Shown in pieces: positions 47,139 through 54,938 of a stretch of DNA of 64,000 bases. Positions within the stretch are counted from its first letter, which is position 1; each line of letters opens with the position of its first letter. The translations under genes and the position numbers were made by a program. Below the pieces are notes generated by a model, which saw only the letters and a list, made by a program, of their open reading frames with translations, was not told the origin of the DNA and did not search any database. Origin of the DNA: Micromonospora sonchi (GTDB lineage: Bacteria; Actinomycetota; Actinomycetes; Mycobacteriales; Micromonosporaceae); NCBI RefSeq assembly GCF_014646235.1, contig NZ_BMNB01000007.1, positions 62,001 through 126,000 of the forward strand, written 5' to 3'.

Positions 47139-47807
47139 ATGCGGGTACTGGTGGTCGAGGACGAACGCAACCTCGCCGACGCGATCGGGCGCGGTTTGCG
47201 CAAGCGCGGAATGGCGGTGGACATCGCCTACGACGGCGACAGCGGTCACGAGATGGCCTTCGTCACCCGCTACGACGTGGTGGTGCTCGACCGCGACCTG
47301 CCCGGGATGCACGGCGACCAGATCTGCGCGGAGCTGGCCGTCTCCGGCGCGTTGACCCGGGTGCTGATGCTCACCGCCAGCGGTACGGTCGCCGACCGGG
47401 TGGAGGGCCTGCAGCTCGGTGCCGACGACTATCTGCCCAAGCCGTTCGCCTTCGACGAGTTGGTCGCCCGGGTGCAGGCGCTGGGCCGGCGGGCCACCCC
47501 GGCGGCCCCGCCGGTGCTGGAGCTGGCCGACCTGGTCGTGGACCCGGCCCGGCGCATCGCCACCCGGGGCGGGACGCCGGTGGAGCTGACCAACAAGGAG
47601 TTCGGCGTGCTCTGCGAGCTGCTCAAGGCGCGCGGCGCCGTGGTGTCCAGCGAGGAGCTGTTGGAGCGGGTCTGGGACGCCAACACCGATCCGTTCACCA
47701 CCATCGTCCGGGTCACCGTGATGACCCTGCGTCGCAAGCTCGGCGACCCTCCGTTGATAGAGACCGTGGTGGGAGCCGGCTACCGGACCGCCGAGGTGTC
47801 GGCGTGA
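47139..47807 (+). CDS. OmpR/PhoB-family response regulator
   Basis: The 222-residue protein has a receiver domain (about 1-115) with the acidic pocket VEDERN, phospho-acceptor Asp51 in VVLDRDLPGM, conserved Thr/Ser in MLTASG and Lys in YLPKPF. A winged-helix effector domain follows (about 125-218, ELTNKEFGVLCELLKARGAV and VTVMTLRRKLG). It forms a two-component pair with the overlapping kinase gene (GTGA). GGAAGGA precedes the ATG. The adjacent beta-propeller genes are plausible targets or sensory partners. Confidence 0.92.
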   Translation: MRVLVVEDERNLADAIGRGLRKRGMAVDIAYDGDSGHEMAFVTRYDVVVLDRDLPGMHGDQICAELAVSGALTRVLMLTASGTVADRVEGLQLGADDYLPKPFAFDELVARVQALGRRATPAAPPVLELADLVVDPARRIATRGGTPVELTNKEFGVLCELLKARGAVVSSEELLERVWDANTDPFTTIVRVTVMTLRRKLGDPPLIETVVGAGYRTAEVSA

Positions 47808-49006
47808 CCCACGTGTTGCGGCGGCTGCGGTCCCGGCCCGGCCTGCGGCTGCGGCGGCCCAGCCTGCGACCCACCCTGCGGCTGCGGCTGACCCTGCTCA
47901 ACGGCGTCCTGCTGGTCGGCGCGGGCGTGCTCCTGATGCTGCTGGCCTGGCTGCTGGTGCGCGACGCGTTGCGGCCCACCGACGAACTGCTGCCGGGCAC
48001 GACGGTGCTGCTGGCCGACGGGACGTCGTTGGACGCGGCTGTCTGGCAGCAGCGGATGGTCGCTGCTGCCTCCGGGGAACTGCTCGCCAAGGGGCTGGCC
48101 GTGCTGTTGGCGATCGGTGCGGTCGGCGTGGTCGGCGCGTACGCGGTCGCCGGCCGGGCGCTGCGGCCCCTGCAGCAGGTCACCGCGACCGCGCGTCGGC
48201 TCGGCGAGACCACGCTGGACCAGCGCATCAGCTACACCGGGGCGGACGACGAGGTGGCCGAGCTGGCGGACACCTTCGACGCGATGCTGGACCGGATAGC
48301 CGCCGCGTTCGAGACGCAGAAACGGTTCGTCGCCAACGCCTCGCACGAGCTGCGTACGCCGCTGGCGGTGATGCGTACCGAAATCGATGTGACGCTCAGC
48401 GACGACGAGGCGGATGCGGCCGAGTACCGCCGGATGGCGACGGTGGTCCGGGACGCTTCCGAGCGGGCCAACGGGCTGGTGGACGCGCTGCTGGTGCTGG
48501 CGCGCAGCGAGGCGCAGAAGGGCCGCCGGCTCGGCCGGCGTACCGAATGTGACCTGGCGGCCGGCACCGCCAACGCGCTGTCGGCGGTCCGCCGCGAGGT
48601 GGACCGGATCAAGCTGGACGTGCGGACCTCGCTGGAACCGGCGCCGGTGGTCGGCGATCCCGGGCTGCTGGACCGGCTGGCCGGCAACCTGATCGAGAAC
48701 GCGATCCGCTACAACCACCTGCACGGCCGGCTCTGGGTGCGGACCGGATCGGACGGGCAACGCTCCTGGCTGGTGGTGGGCAACACCGGCTTCGAGGTGG
48801 ATCCGGCCGAGGTACCAGGGCTGTTCGAGCCGTTCCGGCGGGGCGGTCGGGAACGGACCGGGGCGCGCGGGTCGGGGCTCGGCCTGTCCATCGTCCGGGC
48901 GGTGTGCGACGCGCACGGCGGTGCGGTGACGGCCGTGGCGCAGCCCGGCGGCGGACTGGAGGTGACGGTGACCCTGCCGGCGGCGGAGCAGGTTTCGATC
49001 GGATAG
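47804..49006 (+). CDS. Sensor histidine kinase
   Basis: The 400-residue protein has two transmembrane helices (about 31-50 and 100-125) around a short extracytoplasmic loop of roughly 45 residues, so it probably senses a partner or the membrane rather than a bound ligand. A HAMP domain follows (about 125-178). The DHp domain has the phospho-acceptor His in FVANASHELRTPLAV, and the ATPase domain has the N box NLIENAIRYN and G box GSGLGLSIV. Its basic N-terminus is rich in Arg-Leu repeats. GTG overlaps the regulator stop codon. Confidence 0.92.
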   Translation: MTHVLRRLRSRPGLRLRRPSLRPTLRLRLTLLNGVLLVGAGVLLMLLAWLLVRDALRPTDELLPGTTVLLADGTSLDAAVWQQRMVAAASGELLAKGLAVLLAIGAVGVVGAYAVAGRALRPLQQVTATARRLGETTLDQRISYTGADDEVAELADTFDAMLDRIAAAFETQKRFVANASHELRTPLAVMRTEIDVTLSDDEADAAEYRRMATVVRDASERANGLVDALLVLARSEAQKGRRLGRRTECDLAAGTANALSAVRREVDRIKLDVRTSLEPAPVVGDPGLLDRLAGNLIENAIRYNHLHGRLWVRTGSDGQRSWLVVGNTGFEVDPAEVPGLFEPFRRGGRERTGARGSGLGLSIVRAVCDAHGGAVTAVAQPGGGLEVTVTLPAAEQVSIG

Positions 49007-49027
49007 GCACGAACCAGAGGGGTGTGG

Positions 49028-49822
49028 ATGCGGATCACGAGTGTGAACGCCTGGGGTGGCATGCTCTTCGACGAACTCGTCGAGTGGCTGCCCGGCGCCG
49101 GGGCGCACGTCCTCTGCCTTCAGGAGGTGACGCGCACCGCCGGCCTGACTGGGTGGACCCGCTTCTCCGACGGTGAACGCAAGCTGCCGCAGCGCGCGGA
49201 CCTGTTCGACGACGTCCGCGCCGCGCTGCCGCGCCATCAGGGAATCTTCCTCGCCAGCGACTCCGGCCCGGTGTACGACGACACGGGCGGCCGCCATCGG
49301 CAGGACTTCGGCCTGGCGACCTTCGTGGCCGAGCAACTGCCGGTCGTCGGGGTCGACTCCGCCTTCGTGCACGGCGAGTTCGTCGACCACGACGAGTGGA
49401 CGATCCCGGTCCGGCCGCGCGTCGCGCTCGCCGTGTGCACCGTCGACCGCGCCGCCGGCCGGTCGGTGTGGGTGGTGCAGGTGCACGGGTTGCGCGACCC
49501 GGCCGGCAAGGCCGACACCCCGGCCCGGCGTGGCCAGGCCGAGCGACTCGCGCACCTCGTGCGTCGGATCCGCGGTCCCCGCGACCTGGTGGTGGTCTGC
49601 GGGGACTTCAACCTGCTGCCCGACAGCGAGACCTTCGACGTGCTGGCCGAGGCGGGGCTGACCGACCTGGTCGGCGCGGCCGACACCCGGACGTCCCGCT
49701 ACCCTAAGCCGGTACGACACGCGAGCTACCTGCTCGTCTCCGACGTCGCCGCCGTGCAGCGCTTCGAGATCATGATCGACCCGGAGGTCTCCGACCACCG
49801 GGCCCTGATCCTCGACATCTGA
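49028..49822 (+). CDS. Endonuclease/exonuclease/phosphatase (EEP) family protein
   Basis: The 264-residue protein has the EEP fold motifs: MRITSVNAWGG (metal Asn), LCLQEVTRT (metal Glu), VQVHGLRDP, VVVCGDFNLLPDS (catalytic Asp-Asn) and SDHRALILDI (catalytic Asp-His). Members include DNase I-like nucleases and sphingomyelinase or inositol phosphatases; there is no signal peptide, so a cytoplasmic substrate is likely. It starts 21 bases after the kinase gene and may be cotranscribed with the two-component system. ATG at 49028 follows GAGGGG. Confidence 0.82.
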   Translation: MRITSVNAWGGMLFDELVEWLPGAGAHVLCLQEVTRTAGLTGWTRFSDGERKLPQRADLFDDVRAALPRHQGIFLASDSGPVYDDTGGRHRQDFGLATFVAEQLPVVGVDSAFVHGEFVDHDEWTIPVRPRVALAVCTVDRAAGRSVWVVQVHGLRDPAGKADTPARRGQAERLAHLVRRIRGPRDLVVVCGDFNLLPDSETFDVLAEAGLTDLVGAADTRTSRYPKPVRHASYLLVSDVAAVQRFEIMIDPEVSDHRALILDI

Positions 49823-49849
49823 GCGGGACCGGCGGTCCGGTCCCGCTCA
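49820..49849 (+). terminator. Stem-loop terminator after the EEP gene
   Basis: A perfect 12-base stem, TGAGCGGGACCG with its complement and loop GCGGTC, starts inside the stop codon of the EEP gene. Confidence 0.8.
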
Positions 49850-49926
49850 GCTGGGCTGCCGGGACGTCGCCCGCGGTTCGGTGACGTCGGCTGCGCCGGT
49901 GTCGGGCCCGGTCGCGGATCGTCGGC

Positions 49927-50616
49927 TCAGTCTCGTTGCTCGATCTGGCTGCGAATGGTGACGAACTCGGCCTCGGCCTCGGCGCGGGAGGAGAAGTACG
50001 TCACCACGAGGCCGACGCTGCCGCGGTCCGCCCAGGCGCAGACGCCCATCGGCACATCCTCCACCTTGCCGTCACCGCAACTGGCGTTGCCGCCGAGCGG
50101 ACCCGGCTCTACCGCCGCCATGTTGGTGACGGACAGTTCGCCGCTGATTCCCTGGATCGCATCGTCCAGTTCCTTTTTCGGGTCGACCATCACGCCGGAG
50201 GCCGCCACGATCATGACGAGGTCCTGCGCCTCGGGGTCGCCGTAGAATCCCCCAACCGCGCCCGTCTCGTTCTCCACGCTGGACGTGAGATCCTGGACCA
50301 GTTTGTCGGAGGCGCGTTGCAAGTCCGGATCGGTGGTTTTTGACCGGCCGGCCAGGGTGTCCGGCGCGACCACCCGGGTCCGGGTCGCGTCGATCGTCTC
50401 GTTGACCGTGTCCTTGACCGCGAACCAGATGGCCGTGGCGCCGCCGACGCAGAGGAGCAGCAGCACCGCGAGGACGATCAGCACGATCTTCCCGACGTTG
50501 GACTTCTTCTTCGGCGGCGGGAAGGCGCCGCCGGGCGGCGGGTAAGCGTCGCCGGGCGGCACGGCACCGGGCGGGGGCGGGAAGCCGGCGGGTGCGGCGC
50601 CCGGCTGCTGCGGCAC
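49927..50616 (-). CDS. Proline-rich single-pass membrane protein, N-terminus interrupted by an amber codon
   Basis: The open part encodes 229 residues: a Pro/Gly-rich cytoplasmic segment (AGFPPPPGAVPPGDAYPPPG), a transmembrane helix (about 44-66, IVLIVLAVLLLLCVGGATAI), and an extracytoplasmic domain with Cys near ASCGDGK and MGVCAW. I know no function. The better start is ATG at 50691, preceded by AGGAG, which reads MSQPQDEHQNPPNAGPYPP and then meets TAG (plus-strand bases 50632-50634) before continuing in the same frame into this ORF. Either translation restarts at GTG 50616, the amber is suppressed, or the gene is decaying. Confidence 0.65.
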   Translation of the reverse strand: MPQQPGAAPAGFPPPPGAVPPGDAYPPPGGAFPPPKKKSNVGKIVLIVLAVLLLLCVGGATAIWFAVKDTVNETIDATRTRVVAPDTLAGRSKTTDPDLQRASDKLVQDLTSSVENETGAVGGFYGDPEAQDLVMIVAASGVMVDPKKELDDAIQGISGELSVTNMAAVEPGPLGGNASCGDGKVEDVPMGVCAWADRGSVGLVVTYFSSRAEAEAEFVTIRSQIEQRD

Positions 50617-50823
50617 GGGCCCGGCCGACGACTACGGTGGGTACGGCCCGGCGTTCGGCGGGTTCTGGTGCTCGTCCTGGGGTTGGGACATGGAGTCAGC
50701 TCCTGCTGTCGACGAAAGCGGTGATCCTAACGAGCCAAGGCACGCCCCGCTGTCCGGGTTGCCCCCCAGGACGCATCAGTGCGAAGATCCGGTGTCAGCC
50801 CGATCCAGGAGGGGGGTGCGTCG

Positions 50824-50886
50824 ATGTTCACTGTGATGCTGTCCGCGCCCCGCCTCGCCGGCTGACCGCTCACCCACGCGGGGCGC
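50824..50886 (+). promoter_or_regulatory. Possible leader ORF with hairpin upstream of a VOC gene
   Basis: ATG at 50824, after a strong AGGAGGGGGG, opens a 13-codon ORF (MFTVMLSAPRLAG). Its 3-prime part forms one arm of a perfect nine-base stem (50845-50853 with 50878-50886). This layout could attenuate the VOC gene at 50952. It may be chance. Confidence 0.25.
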
Positions 50887-50951
50887 CTTTCAGCGGGTCC
50901 CGCAGATCAGCGGACCCAGCACGTCAGTTCTGACTGCCAAGAGGGACGACA

Positions 50952-51347
50952 ATGAGCGCACGGATCCACAACATCGGTATCGACTGTCACGACACGTACG
51001 CCTTGGCCGGCTTCTGGGCCCAGGTGTTCGAGTGCCCCCGCCAGCCGGACGACTTTCCGGGCGATCCGGAGGCCATGCTGCTGCCCCCGGGTGGGCCGGA
51101 GGTGCTCTTCCTGGCGGTGCCCGAGGGCAAGACGGTGAAGAATCGCCTGCACCTGGACCTGGAGCCCACCGACCGGACCCGCGACGAGGAGGTGCAGCGG
51201 CTGCTCGGTCTCGGTGCCCGCCACGTCGCCGACCACGTCCGACCGGACGGCTCCGGTTGGGTGGTGCTCGCCGACCCGGAGGGCAACGAGTTCTGCGTAC
51301 TGCGCAGCGCCGCCGAGAAGGCGGCGGCCGGACCGAACCCGGCCTGA
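50952..51347 (+). CDS. VOC (glyoxalase-like) family protein
   Basis: The 131-residue protein starts MSARIHNIGIDCHDTYALAG and contains FWAQVFECPRQPDD, NRLHLDLEPTDR and the closing LADPEGNEFCVLRS, the pattern of a Glyoxalase_6-type VOC domain. His and Glu in these strands may bind metal. The substrate is unknown. AGAGGGA precedes the ATG. It is separated from the convergent beta-oxidation genes by a strong terminator. Confidence 0.82.
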   Translation: MSARIHNIGIDCHDTYALAGFWAQVFECPRQPDDFPGDPEAMLLPPGGPEVLFLAVPEGKTVKNRLHLDLEPTDRTRDEEVQRLLGLGARHVADHVRPDGSGWVVLADPEGNEFCVLRSAAEKAAAGPNPA

Positions 51348-51351
51348 CGTG

Positions 51352-51389
51352 CCCGGGGGCCCAGCCGCGTCTGCGACTGGGCCCCCGGG
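51352..51389. terminator. Bidirectional stem-loop terminator
   Basis: A perfect 13-base stem (CCCGGGGGCCCAG and complement) with a 12-base loop lies between the convergent VOC and fadB-like genes. Confidence 0.8.
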
Positions 51390-51402
51390 GCCACCTGGTG
51401 GC

Positions 51403-53472
51403 TCAGCCGGCCAGGCTGGCCACTCCCCGGGGCAGGAAGCGCTGGCCGGTGACCCGCTCGCTGGCGCCGGTCCGGTCCAGGTACGGCGTGACGCCGCCCA
51501 GGTGGAACGGCCAGCCGGCGCCGAGGATCATGCACAGGTCGATGTCCTGCGCCTCGGCGACGACACCTTCGTCGAGCATCAGCCGGATCTCCTGCGCCAG
51601 CGCGTCCAGCGCGTTGGTGCGTACCTGCTCCTCGGTGAGCGGCTGGTCGCCGACCACCAGCAGCTTCGCCACCTCGGCGTTGATCTCGTCGTCGACCACG
51701 ATCGGCTGGCCGGAGTCGGCGATGCGCTTGAGGTTCTCGCTGACGCCGAACCGGTCCGGGAAGGCGGCGTGCAGGGTGCCGCCCACGTGGTACGCCACGG
51801 CCGGGCCGACCAGTTGGAGCAGCGCGAGCGGACGCATCGGCAGACCCAGCGGGTCCAACGCCCGGTCGGCGACCTCCAGCGGGGTGCCGGCGTCCACGGC
51901 GGCGAAGACCGTGCCGAGGAACCGGGTCAGCAGCCGGTTCACCACGAACGCGGGCGCGTCGGAGACCAGCACGCAGGACTTCTTCAGCTGCCTGCCGACG
52001 GCGAAGGCGGTGGCCAGGGTGGCGTCGTCGGTGCGCTCGCCGCGGACGATCTCCAGTAGCGGAAGCACCGCGACCGGGTTGAAGAAGTGGAAGCCGACCA
52101 CCCGCTCGGGGTGCGTCAGCTCCTCGGCCATCGCGGTCACCGACAGCGAGGACGTGTTGGTGGCGAGCACCGCCTCCGGCTTGACGATCTTCTCCAGCTC
52201 GGCCCAGACCTGCTTCTTGACGGCCAGGTCCTCGAAGACCGCCTCGATCACGAAGTCACAGTCAGCAAACACCGACTTGTCGACCGAGCCGGAGACCAGG
52301 CCGTACAGCTTGGCCGCCGTGCCCTTGTCCATCCGGCCCCGGCTGACCTGCTTCTCGATCTGGGCGTGCACGTACGCCACGCCCTTGTCGACCCGGGCCT
52401 GGTCCAGGTCGGTCAGGACGACCGGTACCTGGAGGCGGCGGGCGAAGAGCAGAGCGAGCTGGCTGGCCATCAGGCCGGCACCGACGATGCCGACCTTGGT
52501 GACCGAGCGGGCCAGTCCCTTGTCGGGCGCGCCGGCCGGCCGCTTGGCCCGCCGCTGCACCAGGTCGAAGGCGTACAGGCCGCTGCGTAGTTCTTCGGAG
52601 AAGACCAGGTCGGCCAGGGCCTCCTCCTCGGCGGCGGTGCCGGTGGCGAAGTCGGCGTCCTTCGCCGTCTCCAGCAGGTCCAGCGCCTTGTACGCGGACG
52701 GGACCGCGCCGTGCAGCCGCTGGTCGAGGGTCTGTCGGGCGAAGTAGAGCACGCCCGCCCACATGTCCTTGTCCACCTCGGGCCGGGTCACGGCGACCTC
52801 GCCACGGACCACCCCGGCGGCCCATTCCAGCGACCGCTCCAGGAAGTCGGCCGGCTCCAGCAGCACGTCGGCGATGCCCAGCTCGGCCGCCTGCTTCGGC
52901 TTGAGCATCTTGTTCTGCATCAGCGGGTTCTGGAGGATCACCTGGGTGGCGGCCGGGATGCCGATCAGGTTCGGCAGCAGCTGGGTGCCGCCCCAGCCGG
53001 GGATCAGGCCGAGGAAGACCTCGGGCAGCGCGAGGGCCGCCGCGCCGGCCGACAGCGTCCGGTAGTGGCAGTGCAGGGCCAGCTCCAGACCGCCGCCCAT
53101 CGCCGCGCCGTTGACGAAGGCGAAGGTCGGGATCTCGCTGTCCTTCAGCCGGGCGAAGACGCGGTGCCCGAGCCGGCCGATCTCCAGGGCCTGCGCGCGG
53201 TCCGCGAGCAGCGGCAGGGCGGTGATGTCCGCGCCGACGCAGAAGATGTACGGCTTGCCGGTGACCGCGATGAACGCCGGCTCTGCCGCCAGGGCGGCGG
53301 TGATCGCCTCGTCCAGGCTGGTCAGCCCGGCCGGGCCGAAAGTGTTCGGCTTCTTGTGGTCGAATCCGTTGTCCAGGGTGATCAGGGCGGCCGGGCGGTC
53401 CAGCCCCGGCACGTTGACCTGGCGCAGCAGCGCCTTGGTGATCACCTCGTTCGGTGCCGCGAGCGCGCTCAC
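51403..53472 (-). CDS. fadB: Fatty-acid oxidation multifunctional protein (enoyl-CoA hydratase / 3-hydroxyacyl-CoA dehydrogenase)
   Basis: The approximately 689-residue protein has a crotonase domain (about 1-260; oxyanion-hole GADITAL and AAMGGGLELALHCHYR). An NAD-binding 3-hydroxyacyl-CoA dehydrogenase domain follows (about 330-510; VGIVGAGLMASQLALLFARR and HFFNPVAVLPLLEIVRG with the His-Glu pair), then the C-terminal helical domains. It carries out the second and third steps of beta-oxidation, and the thiolase encoded upstream finishes the cycle. GTG at 53472 follows AAGGAGG. An in-frame GTG at 53526 overlapping the thiolase stop would add 18 residues from a repeat-like element. Confidence 0.92.
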   Translation of the reverse strand: MSALAAPNEVITKALLRQVNVPGLDRPAALITLDNGFDHKKPNTFGPAGLTSLDEAITAALAAEPAFIAVTGKPYIFCVGADITALPLLADRAQALEIGRLGHRVFARLKDSEIPTFAFVNGAAMGGGLELALHCHYRTLSAGAAALALPEVFLGLIPGWGGTQLLPNLIGIPAATQVILQNPLMQNKMLKPKQAAELGIADVLLEPADFLERSLEWAAGVVRGEVAVTRPEVDKDMWAGVLYFARQTLDQRLHGAVPSAYKALDLLETAKDADFATGTAAEEEALADLVFSEELRSGLYAFDLVQRRAKRPAGAPDKGLARSVTKVGIVGAGLMASQLALLFARRLQVPVVLTDLDQARVDKGVAYVHAQIEKQVSRGRMDKGTAAKLYGLVSGSVDKSVFADCDFVIEAVFEDLAVKKQVWAELEKIVKPEAVLATNTSSLSVTAMAEELTHPERVVGFHFFNPVAVLPLLEIVRGERTDDATLATAFAVGRQLKKSCVLVSDAPAFVVNRLLTRFLGTVFAAVDAGTPLEVADRALDPLGLPMRPLALLQLVGPAVAYHVGGTLHAAFPDRFGVSENLKRIADSGQPIVVDDEINAEVAKLLVVGDQPLTEEQVRTNALDALAQEIRLMLDEGVVAEAQDIDLCMILGAGWPFHLGGVTPYLDRTGASERVTGQRFLPRGVASLAG

Positions 53473-53526
53473 TGTGCCTCCTTCGTTCGCGACTGCGGGG
53501 CTCGCAAGCTCACTCCTCGCGCTCAC
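53473..53526 (-). repeat. In-frame GTGA-junction element between thiolase and fadB-like genes
   Basis: On the minus strand, GTGAGCGCGAGGAGTGAGC begins at the thiolase stop (GTGA). It runs 54 bases in frame, encoding VSARSELASPAVANEGGT, and ends AAGGAGGCACA before a second GTGAGCGCG start. The structure parallels the ATGA mini-ORF repeats; only one copy is in this window. Confidence 0.5.
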
Positions 53527-54716
53527 TTGCCACCCTCCCAGTTGGGGTTCTCCCAGATGACCGTGCCGCCCATGCCGATGCCGATGCACATGGCGGTGAG
53601 GCCGTAGCGGACCTCGGGGTGCTCGGCGAACTGCCGGGCGAGCTGGGTCATCAGCCGTACACCCGAGGAGGCGAGCGGGTGACCGATGGCGATCGCGCCA
53701 CCCCACGGGTTGACCCGTGGATCGTCGTCGGCGATGCCGAAGTGGTCGAGGAAGGCGAGCACCTGCACCGCGAAGGCCTCGTTCAGCTCGAACAGGCCGA
53801 TGTCGTCGATGCTCAGGCCGGCGATGCGCAGCGCCTTCTCGGTCGACGGGATCGGGCCGATGCCCATCACCTCGGGCTCGACGCCGACGAAGCCGTACGA
53901 CACCAGCCGCATGGCGACCGGCAGCCCCAGCTCGCGGGCGACCTCCTCGGCCACCAGCAGGCTGGCGGTGGCGCCGTCGTTCAGGCCGGCGGCGTTGCCC
54001 GCAGTGACCCTTCCGTGTGGGCGGAACGGGGTCTTGAGGGTGGCGAGCTTCTCCATCGAGGTGTCCCGGGGCGCCTCGTCCACCGTGGCCAGACCCCAGC
54101 CGGTCTCCGGGTCGCGGATCGCCATCGGCACCAGGTCGTCCTGGAGCTTGCCGTTGGCGTACGCCTTCGCGGTCTTCTGCTGCGAGGCGAGCGCGAACGC
54201 GTCGGTGCGCTCCTTGGTGATGTGCGGGACCCGGTCGTGCAGGTTCTCCGCGGTGGCGCCCATGACCAGCGCGGACGGGTCGACCAGCTTCTCCGCGATG
54301 ATGCGCGGGTTGGGGTCGACGCCCTCGCCCATCGGGTGGCGGCCCATGTGCTCGACGCCGCCGGCGATCGCCACGTCGTACGCGCCCACGGCGATGGCGC
54401 TGGCGACGGTGGTCACCGCGGTCATCGCCCCGGCGCACATCCGGTCGATGGCGAAGCCGGGAACGGTCTTGGGCAGGCCCGCCAGCAGGGCTGCGGTGCG
54501 GCCGATGGTCAGGCCCTGGTCACCGATCTGGGTGGTGGCGGCGATGGCGACCTCCTCGACCCGCTCCGGCGGCAGCTGCGGGTTGCGGCGCAGCAGTTCG
54601 CGGATGCAGCGGATCACCAGGTCGTCCGCGCGGGTGTTGGCGTACATGCCACCCGCCTTGCCGAACGGGGTGCGGACGCCGTCGACGAAGACGACATCTC
54701 GAACTTCACGGGGCAC
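53523..54716 (-). CDS. fadA: Acetyl-CoA C-acyltransferase (thiolase)
   Basis: The 397-residue protein has the nucleophilic Cys in IDRMCAGAMTAV (about 92-96), NEAFAVQ, the active-site His in GGAIAIGHPLASSG and the second Cys in AMCIGIGMGG. It performs the thiolytic step of beta-oxidation and forms the alpha2-beta2-type complex with the downstream fadB-like product. GTG at 54716 has GGAGG upstream. The stop overlaps a GTG (GTGA) of the next gene. Confidence 0.93.
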   Translation of the reverse strand: MPREVRDVVFVDGVRTPFGKAGGMYANTRADDLVIRCIRELLRRNPQLPPERVEEVAIAATTQIGDQGLTIGRTAALLAGLPKTVPGFAIDRMCAGAMTAVTTVASAIAVGAYDVAIAGGVEHMGRHPMGEGVDPNPRIIAEKLVDPSALVMGATAENLHDRVPHITKERTDAFALASQQKTAKAYANGKLQDDLVPMAIRDPETGWGLATVDEAPRDTSMEKLATLKTPFRPHGRVTAGNAAGLNDGATASLLVAEEVARELGLPVAMRLVSYGFVGVEPEVMGIGPIPSTEKALRIAGLSIDDIGLFELNEAFAVQVLAFLDHFGIADDDPRVNPWGGAIAIGHPLASSGVRLMTQLARQFAEHPEVRYGLTAMCIGIGMGGTVIWENPNWEGGK

Positions 54717-54872
54717 TGTGAGCCTCCTATTCGACCATAATTCGGCCTTCGCGCCGCCAGGCGGCGCTACGGACCGAATGAAGGTCGCCAGCACTGGCGT
54801 TTCCCCGGATGCTACCCGTCAGTAACAATCCCCGCCCGGGCCTCCCCCTGTGGCCCAGCCCACACCTACCTC

Positions 54873-54933
54873 GTTGATCATGAAGTTGTTGCCACTCCGC
54901 CCGGCGTGTCGGGGCAACAACTTCATGATCAAC
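54873..54933. repeat. GTTGATCATGA hairpin repeat, copy 3
   Basis: Perfect 21-base arms, 54873-54893 (starting GTTGATCATGAAGTTGTTG) and 54913-54933, enclose a 19-base loop. It ends five bases from the rnd stop codon, so it could terminate rnd. Confidence 0.88.
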
Positions 54934-54938
54934 CCCGG

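Noticed and set aside
47780..49798. A 672-codon minus-strand open frame across the histidine kinase and EEP genes
   Set aside because: Both plus-strand genes have complete catalytic motifs; the minus frame has no recognisable domain.
53473..53526. Treating the GTGA element as another copy of the ATGA mini-ORF family
   Set aside because: The layout is alike, but the sequence and encoded residues differ and it stays in frame without a stop; I keep it as a separate family.
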